From: Deltaproteobacteria bacterium
GTDB taxonomy: Bacteria > Myxococcota_A > UBA9042 > CAIXZC01
Assembly (NCBI GenBank): GCA_016875215.1
Contig: VGRX01000006.1
Span: forward strand, 1 to 43,946
Reading direction: 5' to 3'
Length of the DNA: 43,946 nt
Under the pieces are notes generated by a model. It searched no databases. It was given only the letters and a program-made list of their open reading frames with translations, and was not told the origin of the DNA. Of this stretch, positions 7,788 through 15,848 are shown in pieces (the first letter of the stretch is position 1; each line of letters starts with the position of its first letter). A program made the translations under genes and the position numbers.

Positions 7788-9332
7788 ATGAGGAACGCGC
7801 TGCTGGCCGTACTGGCACTGATGGGAATCTTGGGGAAGGCACAGGTCGTCCACGCCCAGAGCTGGGCCGACATGACGGAGTTCTCCGGCTACCTGGACTC
7901 GGACGTGCGCTTCCTGGTGGAGGATGACCGGGGGCCGACGGCCGGGGACGGCTACCGGTTCGACATGAACCGCAACGACCTCGACCTGAAGCTCACCATC
8001 CGTCCGTTCGACCAGGTCAAGGCGGTGGTGGATTCCAGGCTGAGGTTCTACGGGTTCAACGAGGCAGCGAGCCTGCCCGAGTTGGTGAAGCGGGATCCCA
8101 TCGACCCGTACAGCCTCTACCTGGACGAGGCCTACGTGGGGATCCAGGGGTTCCTGTTCGAAGGGATCGACCTGCGTTTCGGCCGGATGGTGCAGACCTG
8201 GGGGGCCGTGGACCAGTTCAATCCGACGGACAACCTGAGCGCCCGCGACCTCTCCGACCCGTTCAACTACTCGGCCAAGGTCCCGAACCAGATGATCGAG
8301 CTGTCCGCATATCCGACCGACTGGCTGACCCTGACCGGTGTGTTCGTTCCCGTGTTCAAGCCGGCCCAGCTTCCCCCGTCCGCGCTGATGGGATTCGCGG
8401 TCGAGTACGATGCGAACGGCTGCTTTGCCAAGGCCCCGGTCCCACCGCTGTCGACTGCGGACGTGGCGAGTCTCCAGGAGCTGTTCAGCGCGGTGAGCCC
8501 GTGCAACCTGAACTTCGTGGACCCGGAGGTGAGGACCCTGACTCCGGAGAGCACCATCGAGAACTCGCAGGCCGGATTCAAGGCAGCGTTCCAGGCCGGC
8601 GACCTCGATTTCTCGCTGAGCTACTACTACGGCCGGTTCGCGTTCCCCGTTGCCTACACGGCCGTGGCGCATGTGGATCCCAACGTGCAGACCCCGGGGG
8701 TGTTCGACGTGAAGTACGTGGCCGAGGTTCTCTACCCCCGGATGCACGTTGCCGGAGCGGACTTCAGCTACTCGGCCCCGTGGTTGTTCGACATCGGGTT
8801 CGTCGGCGAGATCGCAGTCTACTTCCCGGAAGAGGTCATCTTCGGAATGCGGGCCTTCCAGCAGACCGAGCCCGGCTCCGCTGAGCAAGGTCCCCCGAAG
8901 CGTGCCCTGGTCGCAGAGAAGTCCGCCCTGAACGTGCCATCCGACCCGTTCATCAAGGCCACGGCGGGGTTCGACTACACCATCCTCCCCTGGTGGTACG
9001 TCAATGCCATGTATGTCCGCGGATTCTTTGATGAATTCAATGATGCCTACGGGATCCGGAATTACGCGGTGGGAGCCACGGAGCTGAAGTTCTTCGAGGA
9101 CGAGGTCGTGCTCCGCCTGGCCGCGGTGCTGGCCGTGGACGACCTGTCCGCGACGCTCAACCCGCAGCTCACCTGGATCGTGTACCCGTCTGCGGAGATT
9201 GCGCTGGCCGGCCTCATCTTCCTCGGAGACACGGAACCCGATGACCCCTTCGACTACGCGGCCAAGGAGAAGTTCGGCCAGAAGGCGGCCGGCCGCAGCA
9301 CCGTGGCGCTTCGCGCCCGTGTAACCTGGTAG
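7788..9332 (+). CDS. Outer-membrane beta-barrel protein of the DUF1302-like type
   Basis: 514 residues with a Sec signal (MRNALLAVLALMGILGKAQVVHA). The start at ATG 7788 has GGAG seven bases upstream; a GTG at 7764 would lengthen the signal needlessly and abut the 38-bp repeats. Alternating amphipathic strands, aromatic-rich ends and the motif FGRMVQTWGAVDQFNPTDNL (about residues 127-146) resemble the barrels found beside LolA-like/RND genes, where the GR..WG....NPTDNL segment recurs. The protein ends in STVALRARVTW, an aromatic C-terminus typical of BAM substrates. Inferred to be the outer-membrane exit or entry point for the RND permease encoded downstream; the substrate is unknown. Confidence 0.75.
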   Translation: MRNALLAVLALMGILGKAQVVHAQSWADMTEFSGYLDSDVRFLVEDDRGPTAGDGYRFDMNRNDLDLKLTIRPFDQVKAVVDSRLRFYGFNEAASLPELVKRDPIDPYSLYLDEAYVGIQGFLFEGIDLRFGRMVQTWGAVDQFNPTDNLSARDLSDPFNYSAKVPNQMIELSAYPTDWLTLTGVFVPVFKPAQLPPSALMGFAVEYDANGCFAKAPVPPLSTADVASLQELFSAVSPCNLNFVDPEVRTLTPESTIENSQAGFKAAFQAGDLDFSLSYYYGRFAFPVAYTAVAHVDPNVQTPGVFDVKYVAEVLYPRMHVAGADFSYSAPWLFDIGFVGEIAVYFPEEVIFGMRAFQQTEPGSAEQGPPKRALVAEKSALNVPSDPFIKATAGFDYTILPWWYVNAMYVRGFFDEFNDAYGIRNYAVGATELKFFEDEVVLRLAAVLAVDDLSATLNPQLTWIVYPSAEIALAGLIFLGDTEPDDPFDYAAKEKFGQKAAGRSTVALRARVTW

Positions 9333-9340
9333 GGGAGACC

Positions 9341-10234
9341 ATGCGAACGACAATGCAAGCGCCCCGTCCGCTCGCACTGATCATCATCCTGCCCCTTCTC
9401 TCCTCCTGCGACTGGCGCTCGGACGGAGCGGCGAGGCTCGAGGAGCTCTACCCGGTCCCCGAAGTCATCATCGAGGACATCGTGATTCCCGAGGTCGACC
9501 TCGGAGACATCGGCACCGCAGAAGGGCTCGGCGGATGGTGGGTGATGCGGATCGAAGAGCACGGGACCATGCCGTTGGTGGGCAAGATCAACCTGACCGA
9601 CCTCTTCGTCGTGAGGGTTCCTGCCGACGGGGGCAAAGCCGAGCTTGCGTTCTGCGAGCAGATCGTGGATCTCCCCGAGTCGGGCGGCCTGGGAGCAACG
9701 CAGATGCCCGATGCGCTCAAGACCGCGCTGGGGGAAGTGAAGCTCGAGCTGTCGCTGGATGCCGAGGCCCTGTCGCTCAAGGCGCAGAAGCTGGCCTGGA
9801 CGTGGGGCATCCAGGGGATGAAGGATCCGTTCGGCGACCCGCTCCCGACCAAGCCCGACGATCCGCTGGTCTGGGACCAGGACGGAGACGGGAACCCGGG
9901 AGTCACCATGCACGTGCTGGCCCCGGAAGGGGACCGCTACATGGTGCGTCGGGAGGTGCTCGATTTTGCGGCCGGGACGCTGACCGAGGACGGCCAGTGG
10001 CTGGCCGGCAAGCTCGAGTTCGACATCGACGAAGGCGCGGTCGGGTACAAGGGCAGCGAGACCCTGATGAAGGTGGTCCCCATCACGGCCGTGGAGGGGG
10101 GCAACGTCTACCATCTGCGCCGGGTCGGCTCGGACCCCGATGCCGAATCCCCCTACGATTGCAGCAAGCTGGTCACCGAGCACCTGGGGGTTTTCCAGGG
10201 GGCACCGGAACCGGGGCGTGGGCCGATGCGGTGA
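9341..10234 (+). CDS. Predicted lipoprotein of the RND operon
   Basis: 297 residues, eight bases after the barrel gene and with GGGGAGA just upstream of the ATG. Residues about 14-23 give a lipobox (LIIILPLLSSC), so the protein should be acylated and held at a membrane face. A DQDGDGNPGVT segment near residue 185 resembles a calcium-binding loop. No family recognised. Position between the barrel and permease genes suggests an accessory or connector of the same apparatus. The stop is immediately followed by the 40-bp repeats at 10238. Confidence 0.7.
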   Translation: MRTTMQAPRPLALIIILPLLSSCDWRSDGAARLEELYPVPEVIIEDIVIPEVDLGDIGTAEGLGGWWVMRIEEHGTMPLVGKINLTDLFVVRVPADGGKAELAFCEQIVDLPESGGLGATQMPDALKTALGEVKLELSLDAEALSLKAQKLAWTWGIQGMKDPFGDPLPTKPDDPLVWDQDGDGNPGVTMHVLAPEGDRYMVRREVLDFAAGTLTEDGQWLAGKLEFDIDEGAVGYKGSETLMKVVPITAVEGGNVYHLRRVGSDPDAESPYDCSKLVTEHLGVFQGAPEPGRGPMR

Positions 10235-10237
10235 AAT

Positions 10238-10376
10238 CACAGCCCCGACCACGCGGGAGGGGCCTTGTGGATGTGCCCCCCACAGCCCCGACCACGCGGG
10301 AGGGGCCTTGTGGATGTGCCGTGGGAATGGGCAGTTCACAGCCCCGACCACGCGGGAGGGGCCTTGTGGATGTGCC
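10238..10376. repeat. Three 40-bp direct repeats carrying the hairpin core
   Basis: Exact copies at 10238-10277, 10281-10320 and 10337-10376 begin CACAGCCCCGACCACGCGGG and end AGGGGCCTTGTGGATGTGCC. They are separated by 3 and 16 bases, so they are interspersed, not strictly tandem. CACA at the left and TGTG at the right can extend the hairpin. They fill the space between the lipoprotein and RND genes inside one operon. Confidence 0.95.
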
Positions 10377-10403
10377 GTGGGTCGTTCGCGACAGGGGGAT
10401 CGG

Positions 10404-13280
10404 ATGCGTGGGTCAGTGAGTAGAAGCAAGATCGTCCTCCTCGCACTGGCAGCAGCCGTCACCGCGGCCGCGTCCCTGTACGCGCCGACCGTACCATTCG
10501 ATGCCGATCCCACCGCGTATCTGCCACCGGACGATCCGGCCGTGGGCTTCTGGCTGGAGCAGACGCGGCGTTTCGGTGCGCTCAACGTGATGATGGTCGG
10601 CATCGAGGAGCCGGGAGAGCCGTTGCGTACCGAGAGCCTGGAGCGGCTCAAGGTCATCACGAACCGCCTCGAGGAGCGCAAGGCCGAGGGGATTGCGCTG
10701 GCCCGCAGCCTCACGAACTTCTCGACGCTGCGCGAGGGCGAGGACGGGACGCTCCACGCCGAGCTGCTCATGGAGACGATTCCGCAGGACGAGGCGGCCC
10801 GGGCGGCCCTGGTCGATCGGATCCGGGCGGACAGCCAGGCCCGCGGTGCCGTGGTGAGCGAGGATCTCAAGGGGTATCTCATCCTGGTCACGGCAGACGC
10901 ACGCCACGATGCCCGCGAAGTGGCCGGACTGGTACGGGACATCGTCGAGCGGGAGAAGGGACCTCTGGACGCGGTGTACTACGGTGCTCCGTTCATCTCC
11001 GGGCTGCTGACGAGCCAGATCTATGCGAAGCTTCCCTACATCATCCCGGCCTTCCTGGCCCTGCTGCTGGTACCTCTGTTCCTGTTCCGGACAGGGGCCG
11101 GCCGCTCGGTGGTCGTGCTCCTGTGTGCGGGGATCTCGCTGGTGTGGTGGCTGGGGCTCATGCGGGTGACGGGGGTGGAGCTGACCACGCCGTCGTCCGG
11201 GGCAGCCCTGCTGCTCCTGGCCGTGGGGGCCGTCGCCTTGCCCCGCTGGCTGTCCGGGACCGGCGACCACCCCTGGCGTACGCTGCTGCTGCTTCTGGCC
11301 GGGGCGGCCTCGTTCTATGCCGTGTCGCTCGCACCGCTGCCGTTCCTGGCGCATTTCGGGCTCGTGACCGCGCTCGGCTTCGTGGCCATCGCCCTGTGTG
11401 CCGTGCTGGTCGCTCATCCCCTGTCCGGCCTGATCCCGGTGCTGGCGGGAGCTGAGGCGGCGGGAGCAAGGGGGGCCTCACGACCTGCTCCGCCCGACGG
11501 CGGATTCCCCGCGGACATCGGGCCCGTGCCGGACGGACGAGCCTTCCCGCAGGAGGGGGAGGCCGGGGCCGTCGCGGCGGCGCGGCCCGGTGCGGGGCTC
11601 CGTCTTGTCGTTCGCCCCGTTCCTGCGGCAATCCTTGGATTCCTGCTGCTGGCGGGAGGGCTTGCGGCCGCGTACCAGGCCCGCTTCCTGCTCTCCCCCC
11701 GGGACCTGTTCTCGTCCCGGGATGAGGTCGGTGCATCCATGGATTTCCTGGACCGGCGCTTCGGCGGGACCGATTTCCTGCAGATCAGCGTGCAGGGGGA
11801 CTTCTCCCGGCCGGAACATTGCGCCCGGCTGCTGCGGCTGACCGACCTGCTCGACGGCTCCGACATCTTTTCGGACGTGCGCTCGCTGGCCAAGGTGCTG
11901 GCGTTTCTGAACGAACAGTTCGGAGGACGTCACCGCATTCCGAACGATACCGAGGCGCTGGGCAACCTCTGGTTCTTCCTGGAGGGGAACGAGGACATCC
12001 GGCCTCTGGTGCTGCCGGACCGCACGGAGGCGATGGTCGCGGCCCGCATCGCTCCCGACGTTGCCATCCCACCCGTGCAGTGGGTCCGGCAGGCCGAGGA
12101 CGCGGTCGAGCAGTCGCTGCGGCTGGACGTCACAGGGGCCGCCACCCGCATCGAGGCGTTGGCCCGACGGTACGGCGTGTCCCTGTCCCCAGCGGACGTC
12201 GAGGCCGTGCTGACCCCCGACCCTACTTCGCCTCCCAGCGCACGACATGCCCATGCAGACAACATGGGCTACGTAGGGCAAGCCCCCCGACCCCTGACCC
12301 TTGACCCCTCCGCCGTTTCGTCCCCCTCGGCCGGTGCGTCGCCTCCCCCCGACCCCTTCCAGGCAAAGGCCCTGTCCTCCATCCACGACTACATGCAATC
12401 CGGTGAATCCCCGTTTGCTCCCACGGAGGAGGAGTGGAAGCGCATGGCCGAGGTGCTCGCCTCGCCGTCTCTGGGCCGGATCGAGCGCCTGAAGACGGTC
12501 GTGGCCGACCTGCCCGGCTTCAAGGCCATGGACTATCCTCCCGACGTGGCGCAGCAGGTCGCCGAGGTGCTCGAGGAGCAGCTCGGCAACGCACTCGCAG
12601 ATTCCCGGGTGGCCGCCCAGGTCGACGACCTGCTGAAGCGGGCCGGAACGGAGCGGGGCAAGGCCCCCGGGGCGTTCGTCAGCCGCATCGAAGGAGTGCT
12701 GCACGACCTCGTGGAGTCCCCGTCGGCCGACGGAAGCGACCTGGAGATCACCGTGAGCGGCTTCCCGGCCGTGATGGTGAAGGTCGAGGCCGACCTGGTC
12801 CACGGCGTCTGGTGGGCCGTCCTCGTCGTCTGGGCCGCCATGCTCGTGCTGGCTCTGGCCGCGACCCGCCGTCTCTTCGGTACGCTGCGCGCCGGGGCCG
12901 AAGCGGCCGTTGCGACCGCACTGACCCTGGGGATCGGCCGGCTCGCCGGCGTCCAGATCGACTCAGCCGCGGCCCCGCTCTACCTCCTGGCCCCGGTGGT
13001 CTCCTTTTTCCTCTCCCCATGGGTTCACGGCGGGGAGCTGGGCCGGGTTGCCCCCATGGCGCTCCGTCCCGGAAGCGCTTCCGGCTCTCCCGTCGGCTTG
13101 GCGCCGATGGATCCGGCCTCCCGCTGCGCCTTGACCATGGCCCTGGCGCTGGCCCTGGCCCCCCTCTCGCTGCTGCTGGCCGGCGTGCTGCCCGTGATGC
13201 GCCTGGGGTTGCTCATGGCCCTCGCCCTGGCGGTGCCCGCCGCGGTCACCTACCTGTCGACGAGGGTGCGGCGAAGCTGA
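10404..13280 (+). CDS. RND superfamily (MMPL-type) inner-membrane transporter
   Basis: 958 residues from ATG 10404, chosen for the upstream AGGGGG and because the longer frame (ATG 10140) reads through the DNA repeats. Order: TM1 (residues 8-25), first periplasmic loop (about 30-205), a block of five hydrophobic helices (about 208-345), a cytoplasmic Ala/Gly/Pro-rich loop (about 350-395), TM7 (IPAAILGFLLLAGG region), second periplasmic loop (about 425-800), and a final helix block to YLSTRVRRS. This is the duplicated RND fold of MMPL/HpnN-like exporters, which use proton flux to move lipids or hydrophobes. The second periplasmic loop contains a low-complexity insert (about residues 605-655) encoded by a palindrome at 12249-12269. 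No periplasmic adaptor or TolC gene is present; the LolA-like protein and barrel probably serve instead. Confidence 0.85.
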   Translation: MRGSVSRSKIVLLALAAAVTAAASLYAPTVPFDADPTAYLPPDDPAVGFWLEQTRRFGALNVMMVGIEEPGEPLRTESLERLKVITNRLEERKAEGIALARSLTNFSTLREGEDGTLHAELLMETIPQDEAARAALVDRIRADSQARGAVVSEDLKGYLILVTADARHDAREVAGLVRDIVEREKGPLDAVYYGAPFISGLLTSQIYAKLPYIIPAFLALLLVPLFLFRTGAGRSVVVLLCAGISLVWWLGLMRVTGVELTTPSSGAALLLLAVGAVALPRWLSGTGDHPWRTLLLLLAGAASFYAVSLAPLPFLAHFGLVTALGFVAIALCAVLVAHPLSGLIPVLAGAEAAGARGASRPAPPDGGFPADIGPVPDGRAFPQEGEAGAVAAARPGAGLRLVVRPVPAAILGFLLLAGGLAAAYQARFLLSPRDLFSSRDEVGASMDFLDRRFGGTDFLQISVQGDFSRPEHCARLLRLTDLLDGSDIFSDVRSLAKVLAFLNEQFGGRHRIPNDTEALGNLWFFLEGNEDIRPLVLPDRTEAMVAARIAPDVAIPPVQWVRQAEDAVEQSLRLDVTGAATRIEALARRYGVSLSPADVEAVLTPDPTSPPSARHAHADNMGYVGQAPRPLTLDPSAVSSPSAGASPPPDPFQAKALSSIHDYMQSGESPFAPTEEEWKRMAEVLASPSLGRIERLKTVVADLPGFKAMDYPPDVAQQVAEVLEEQLGNALADSRVAAQVDDLLKRAGTERGKAPGAFVSRIEGVLHDLVESPSADGSDLEITVSGFPAVMVKVEADLVHGVWWAVLVVWAAMLVLALAATRRLFGTLRAGAEAAVATALTLGIGRLAGVQIDSAAAPLYLLAPVVSFFLSPWVHGGELGRVAPMALRPGSASGSPVGLAPMDPASRCALTMALALALAPLSLLLAGVLPVMRLGLLMALALAVPAAVTYLSTRVRRS
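12249..12269. repeat. 7-bp inverted repeat inside the RND gene
   Basis: GCCCATG (12249-12255) and CATGGGC (12263-12269) are perfect arms around CAGACAA. The surrounding 12230-12360 encodes Pro/Ser/Ala-rich residues unlike a folded periplasmic domain and contains CCCCTGACCCTTGACCCC repeats. This looks like a short hairpin insertion kept in frame. Confidence 0.6.
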
Positions 13281-13305
13281 TTTCGGCCCTGGAGGGGCCG
13301 CTCCT

Positions 13306-13321
13306 GTCTCGTTTTCGAGAC
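13306..13321. terminator. Possible bidirectional stem-loop between convergent operons
   Basis: GTCTCG, a TTTT loop and CGAGAC form a perfect six-pair hairpin in the 91 bases between the RND stop (13280) and the ZnuB-like stop (13372). There is no long T tract on either side, so intrinsic termination is uncertain. Confidence 0.35.
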
Positions 13322-13371
13322 GGCAGAGACGAGAGGGACGGGATGGCTCTGCAACCCGTGGCCCCGGGAGT

Positions 13372-14625
13372 TCATCTCCTTCCTGCCGCTGCCACGGCTC
13401 CCTTCACGACGAGAAAGATCAACAGCGATGCTGCCGCCATGCTCGCCCCGGTCGGAAGGGAAAGCACGAACGAGGCCCAGTAGCCGAGGAACGCAGCAAG
13501 GGCCCCGCACGCAGCCGATACCGCCACGAGCAGTCTGGGCCTGCGAACAACGGACAGCGCCGTCATCGCAGGAAAAACGGCAAACGCAAACTCGGGCAAT
13601 GCCCCCACGACCCGGGTTCCGGTGGCAATCGCGACTCCCATGGAAAGAAAGAGCAACCCGTCCAGGATTCGGATCGGCACCCCGTGTGCACGGGCCGTCA
13701 GGGGGTCGAAGGCGTGTATCAGGAACGCGGGGGCCAGGGCCAGGTGCAGCGCGACGATCACTACCGATACAATCACGGCCTCCAGCATCTGCCCGGATGC
13801 AATGACGATGGCATTCCCGAACAGCACGTCGTTGACATCGTGAAGCTCCTGCTGGATGAAGCCCCCGACAAGGAGCACGGTGGCCGAGGCACCGATGAAG
13901 ACGGTTCCGAGCAGCCATTCGCGTGTCACGCGCCGCCCCTCCCGTACGAACCCAAGCAGCAAGGCCCCCAGGCATGCGAAAACCATGGCGAGCGCTCTCG
14001 GGAGCATGGGAGGGCAGTGGCCGTGCTCGTCGTCGGAACGCGTTGATCGGTGGTCACCTGTGGCGGCCCCTCCCGCGTGGTCGGGGCTGGGTTCGGAACG
14101 CGTTGATCGGTGGTCACCTGTGGCGGCCCCTCCCGCGTGGTCGGGGCTGGGTTCGGAACGCGTTGATCGGTGGTCACCTGTGGCGGCCCCTCCCGCGTGG
14201 TCGGGGCTGGGTTCGGAACGCGTTGATCGGTGGTCACCTGTGGCGGCCCCTCCCGCGTGGTCGGGGCTGGGTTCGGCAAAGACGTTGGGATCATCCGCCA
14301 TGGGGATCGGAAGGGGCTCGGTTTCGGGCACGTTGCCGGATTGGGTCTCCAGGCCGTGAGAGTGAAGGGAATCGAGGCCGGGCTCTCCCGACGTCCCCGC
14401 GTCGACCGGTGCCGCGGGAGTCACAGCAACCGGTTCCTGGGCCAGGGTATGGACCAGGAGGAACGCCACGACCACGCCGGCCCCGGCAAGCTGCGACAGG
14501 GCAGCGGGCATGAAGACGACCCGGCGCAGAGTCGTGTGCACCCCGATGGCCCCTGCGGCCGCAGCAATGGCGGCTGCCGCGATGACGATGTCGAGCCAGA
14601 GGAAATGGGCATCGAGGAAACTCAT
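13372..14625 (-). CDS. znuB: ZnuB-like metal ABC transporter permease with an in-frame repeat insertion
   Basis: 417 residues against about 260-290 for typical family members. Two helices at residues 10-60 and about six after residue 205 give the ABC-3 permease fold (GADSA-like coupling loop region and FxxFPAMTALSVVR near residue 350). Between them, about residues 65-205 form an extra hydrophilic loop. At about residues 116-197 this loop consists of four copies of EPSPDHAGGAATGDHRSTR (preceded by A or S), encoded by the 60-bp DNA repeat, then DDEHGHCPP. The His/Asp/Glu content could bind metal, but this may be a neutral by-product of repeat insertion. Start ATG overlaps the ATPase stop (ATGA) with GGGAGGG upstream. 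Last gene of the zinc operon. Confidence 0.85.
   Translation of the reverse strand: MSFLDAHFLWLDIVIAAAAIAAAAGAIGVHTTLRRVVFMPAALSQLAGAGVVVAFLLVHTLAQEPVAVTPAAPVDAGTSGEPGLDSLHSHGLETQSGNVPETEPLPIPMADDPNVFAEPSPDHAGGAATGDHRSTRSEPSPDHAGGAATGDHRSTRSEPSPDHAGGAATGDHRSTRSEPSPDHAGGAATGDHRSTRSDDEHGHCPPMLPRALAMVFACLGALLLGFVREGRRVTREWLLGTVFIGASATVLLVGGFIQQELHDVNDVLFGNAIVIASGQMLEAVIVSVVIVALHLALAPAFLIHAFDPLTARAHGVPIRILDGLLFLSMGVAIATGTRVVGALPEFAFAVFPAMTALSVVRRPRLLVAVSAACGALAAFLGYWASFVLSLPTGASMAAASLLIFLVVKGAVAAAGRR
14041..14276. repeat. Four tandem 60-bp repeats within the permease gene
   Basis: Units at 14041-14100, 14101-14160, 14161-14220 and 14221-14276 are identical; the last is 56 bases long. Each starts CGTTGATCGGTGGTCACCTG and contains the inverted hairpin core CCCCTCCCGCGTGGTCGGGG. 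As 60 is a multiple of three, the repeats keep the reading frame. There are no unique spacers, so this is not a CRISPR array. Confidence 0.97.
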
Positions 14626-15416
14626 GGCCGTCCCTCCCGGGCCGGGCCCGCCAGGACAACGCGGGGGCCCTCCGCCTCCACCACGATCGAGATTGCCCGG
14701 CCGAAGAGGGCGGAGAGCCGCTCCGGGGACATCAGCACCGACACGTCGTCGATGGTGATGGACCCCTGGTCCTTGTTCAGCAGCGCAATGCGATGGGCAT
14801 GTCGGGCCGCCAGCCAGAGTTGGTGGGTGACCAGGAGCACGGCCATTCCCCGCCCTTCGGCGAGCCGCTTGACCAGATCCATGAGGTCACGCTCGGCAGG
14901 CAGGTCCATGCCCGCGGTGGGCTCGTCCAGGGCCAGGATGTCCGGTTCCCGTACCAGCGCCCGGGCCATGAACACCCTCTGCTGCTGGCCTCCCGAGATC
15001 TCCCGGAACGGGACTTCCGCCAGGTTCGCCAGTCCCACCAGGTCGAGCGCTGCCAGAGCTTTGTCGGGGCGGGACAGCAGGGAGCGGGACACGATGCCCT
15101 CTGGCCGACCGCCCCGTCCCCCACCCCGCACCACGTCCAGGGTCGACAGGGGGAAGATGGGATCCCGCTGGCCTCGCTGGGGGACATAGCCGACCCGGAC
15201 TCCGGCCGCGCTCCAGGCCTTTCCAGCCAGAGGCGCAGTCAGTCCCAGCATCGTGTGCAGCAGGGTCGTCTTTCCCGCTCCGTTGGGCCCCACCAACGCC
15301 AGGAAGTCCCCCTTTCGGACCTCCATGTCGATGCCCTCCAGGAAGGGATGCCTGCCGTATCCGATAGCGACTCTCGAGAGCCTCACGAGCACTTCTGATC
15401 CTGGGTCACCCCTCAT
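14622..15416 (-). CDS. znuC: ZnuC-like metal ABC transporter ATP-binding protein
   Basis: 264 residues with Walker A GPNGAGKTT (about residues 44-52), signature ISGGQQQRV, Walker B ILALDEPTAGMD and the switch His in LLVTHQ. This is the cytoplasmic ATPase energising metal import through the permease encoded next. The ATG at 15416 has GGAG five bases upstream and is preferred; a GTG at 15443 overlapping the lipoprotein stop (GTGA) is an alternative and would add nine residues. Order with the neighbours (binding protein, lipoprotein, ATPase, permease) shows one operon. Zinc rather than manganese is inferred from the operon. Confidence 0.9.
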   Translation of the reverse strand: MRGDPGSEVLVRLSRVAIGYGRHPFLEGIDMEVRKGDFLALVGPNGAGKTTLLHTMLGLTAPLAGKAWSAAGVRVGYVPQRGQRDPIFPLSTLDVVRGGGRGGRPEGIVSRSLLSRPDKALAALDLVGLANLAEVPFREISGGQQQRVFMARALVREPDILALDEPTAGMDLPAERDLMDLVKRLAEGRGMAVLLVTHQLWLAARHAHRIALLNKDQGSITIDDVSVLMSPERLSALFGRAISIVVEAEGPRVVLAGPAREGRP

Positions 15417-15439
15417 GGGATCTCCTCGCATGCCGATCC

Positions 15440-15847
15440 TCACTCCTCATGCATCTCGGGCACGCAGTACTCCTTCGCCCCGAATGACTTCACGGTCCCG
15501 TGATCGCACGGGCAGTCTCCGTCGGCCGGGCAGAGGCATGCCGCATGAGAAAGCTCGTGCTCCTCGTGACCTGCAGCATGGTCCTCTTCCACGGCGTCCC
15601 CCTCCACGGCCCCGCTCTCCGCCGGTTCCTCCTCACAGACAGCGGCGATCTTGTCGGGTGTGACGCAGGTCGCTCCGTCGACGAGGTAGCCGTCGTCGCA
15701 GTGGCAGTGCCCGTCGTGCTCGGTGCCGTGTGCTCCGCAATCCAGCGCCTCGACCCCAGCCTTCCCTTCCTCCGCACACCCTGCCGGAAGGAACGACATG
15801 CAGAATACGACAAGAAGAACAGATACTACTTGATCAAAGCTCTTCAT
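15440..15847 (-). CDS. Cys/His/acidic-rich lipoprotein, probable metal-binding partner of the zinc operon
   Basis: 135 residues, starting one base after the binding-protein stop with GGAG upstream. A lipoprotein signal ends at LPAGC (about residue 24). Next comes an EGF-like stretch (HGTEHDGHCHCDDGYLVDG, about residues 38-56), then an acidic/His run (EEDHAAGHEEHELSHAACLC) and a Cys cluster (CPADGDCPCDHG). The density of His, Cys, Asp and Glu is what one expects of a surface or periplasmic metal trap. I do not recognise a named family. The first 20 codons are much more AT-rich than the neighbourhood. Confidence 0.75.
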   Translation of the reverse strand: MKSFDQVVSVLLVVFCMSFLPAGCAEEGKAGVEALDCGAHGTEHDGHCHCDDGYLVDGATCVTPDKIAAVCEEEPAESGAVEGDAVEEDHAAGHEEHELSHAACLCPADGDCPCDHGTVKSFGAKEYCVPEMHEE

Positions 15848-15848
15848 T

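Noticed and set aside
6666-9377. Long minus-strand open frame opposite the LolA-like and barrel genes
   Set aside because: It is the mirror of GC-rich coding on the plus strand, which has signal peptides, ribosome sites and recognised motifs; the mirror frame has none.
10140-10403. RND gene start at 10140
   Set aside because: This would overlap the lipoprotein gene and translate the 40-bp repeats before the first helix; ATG 10404 has a proper site.
14041-14276. CRISPR array
   Set aside because: The 60-bp units are directly contiguous with no unique spacers, lie within an open reading frame, and no cas gene is near.
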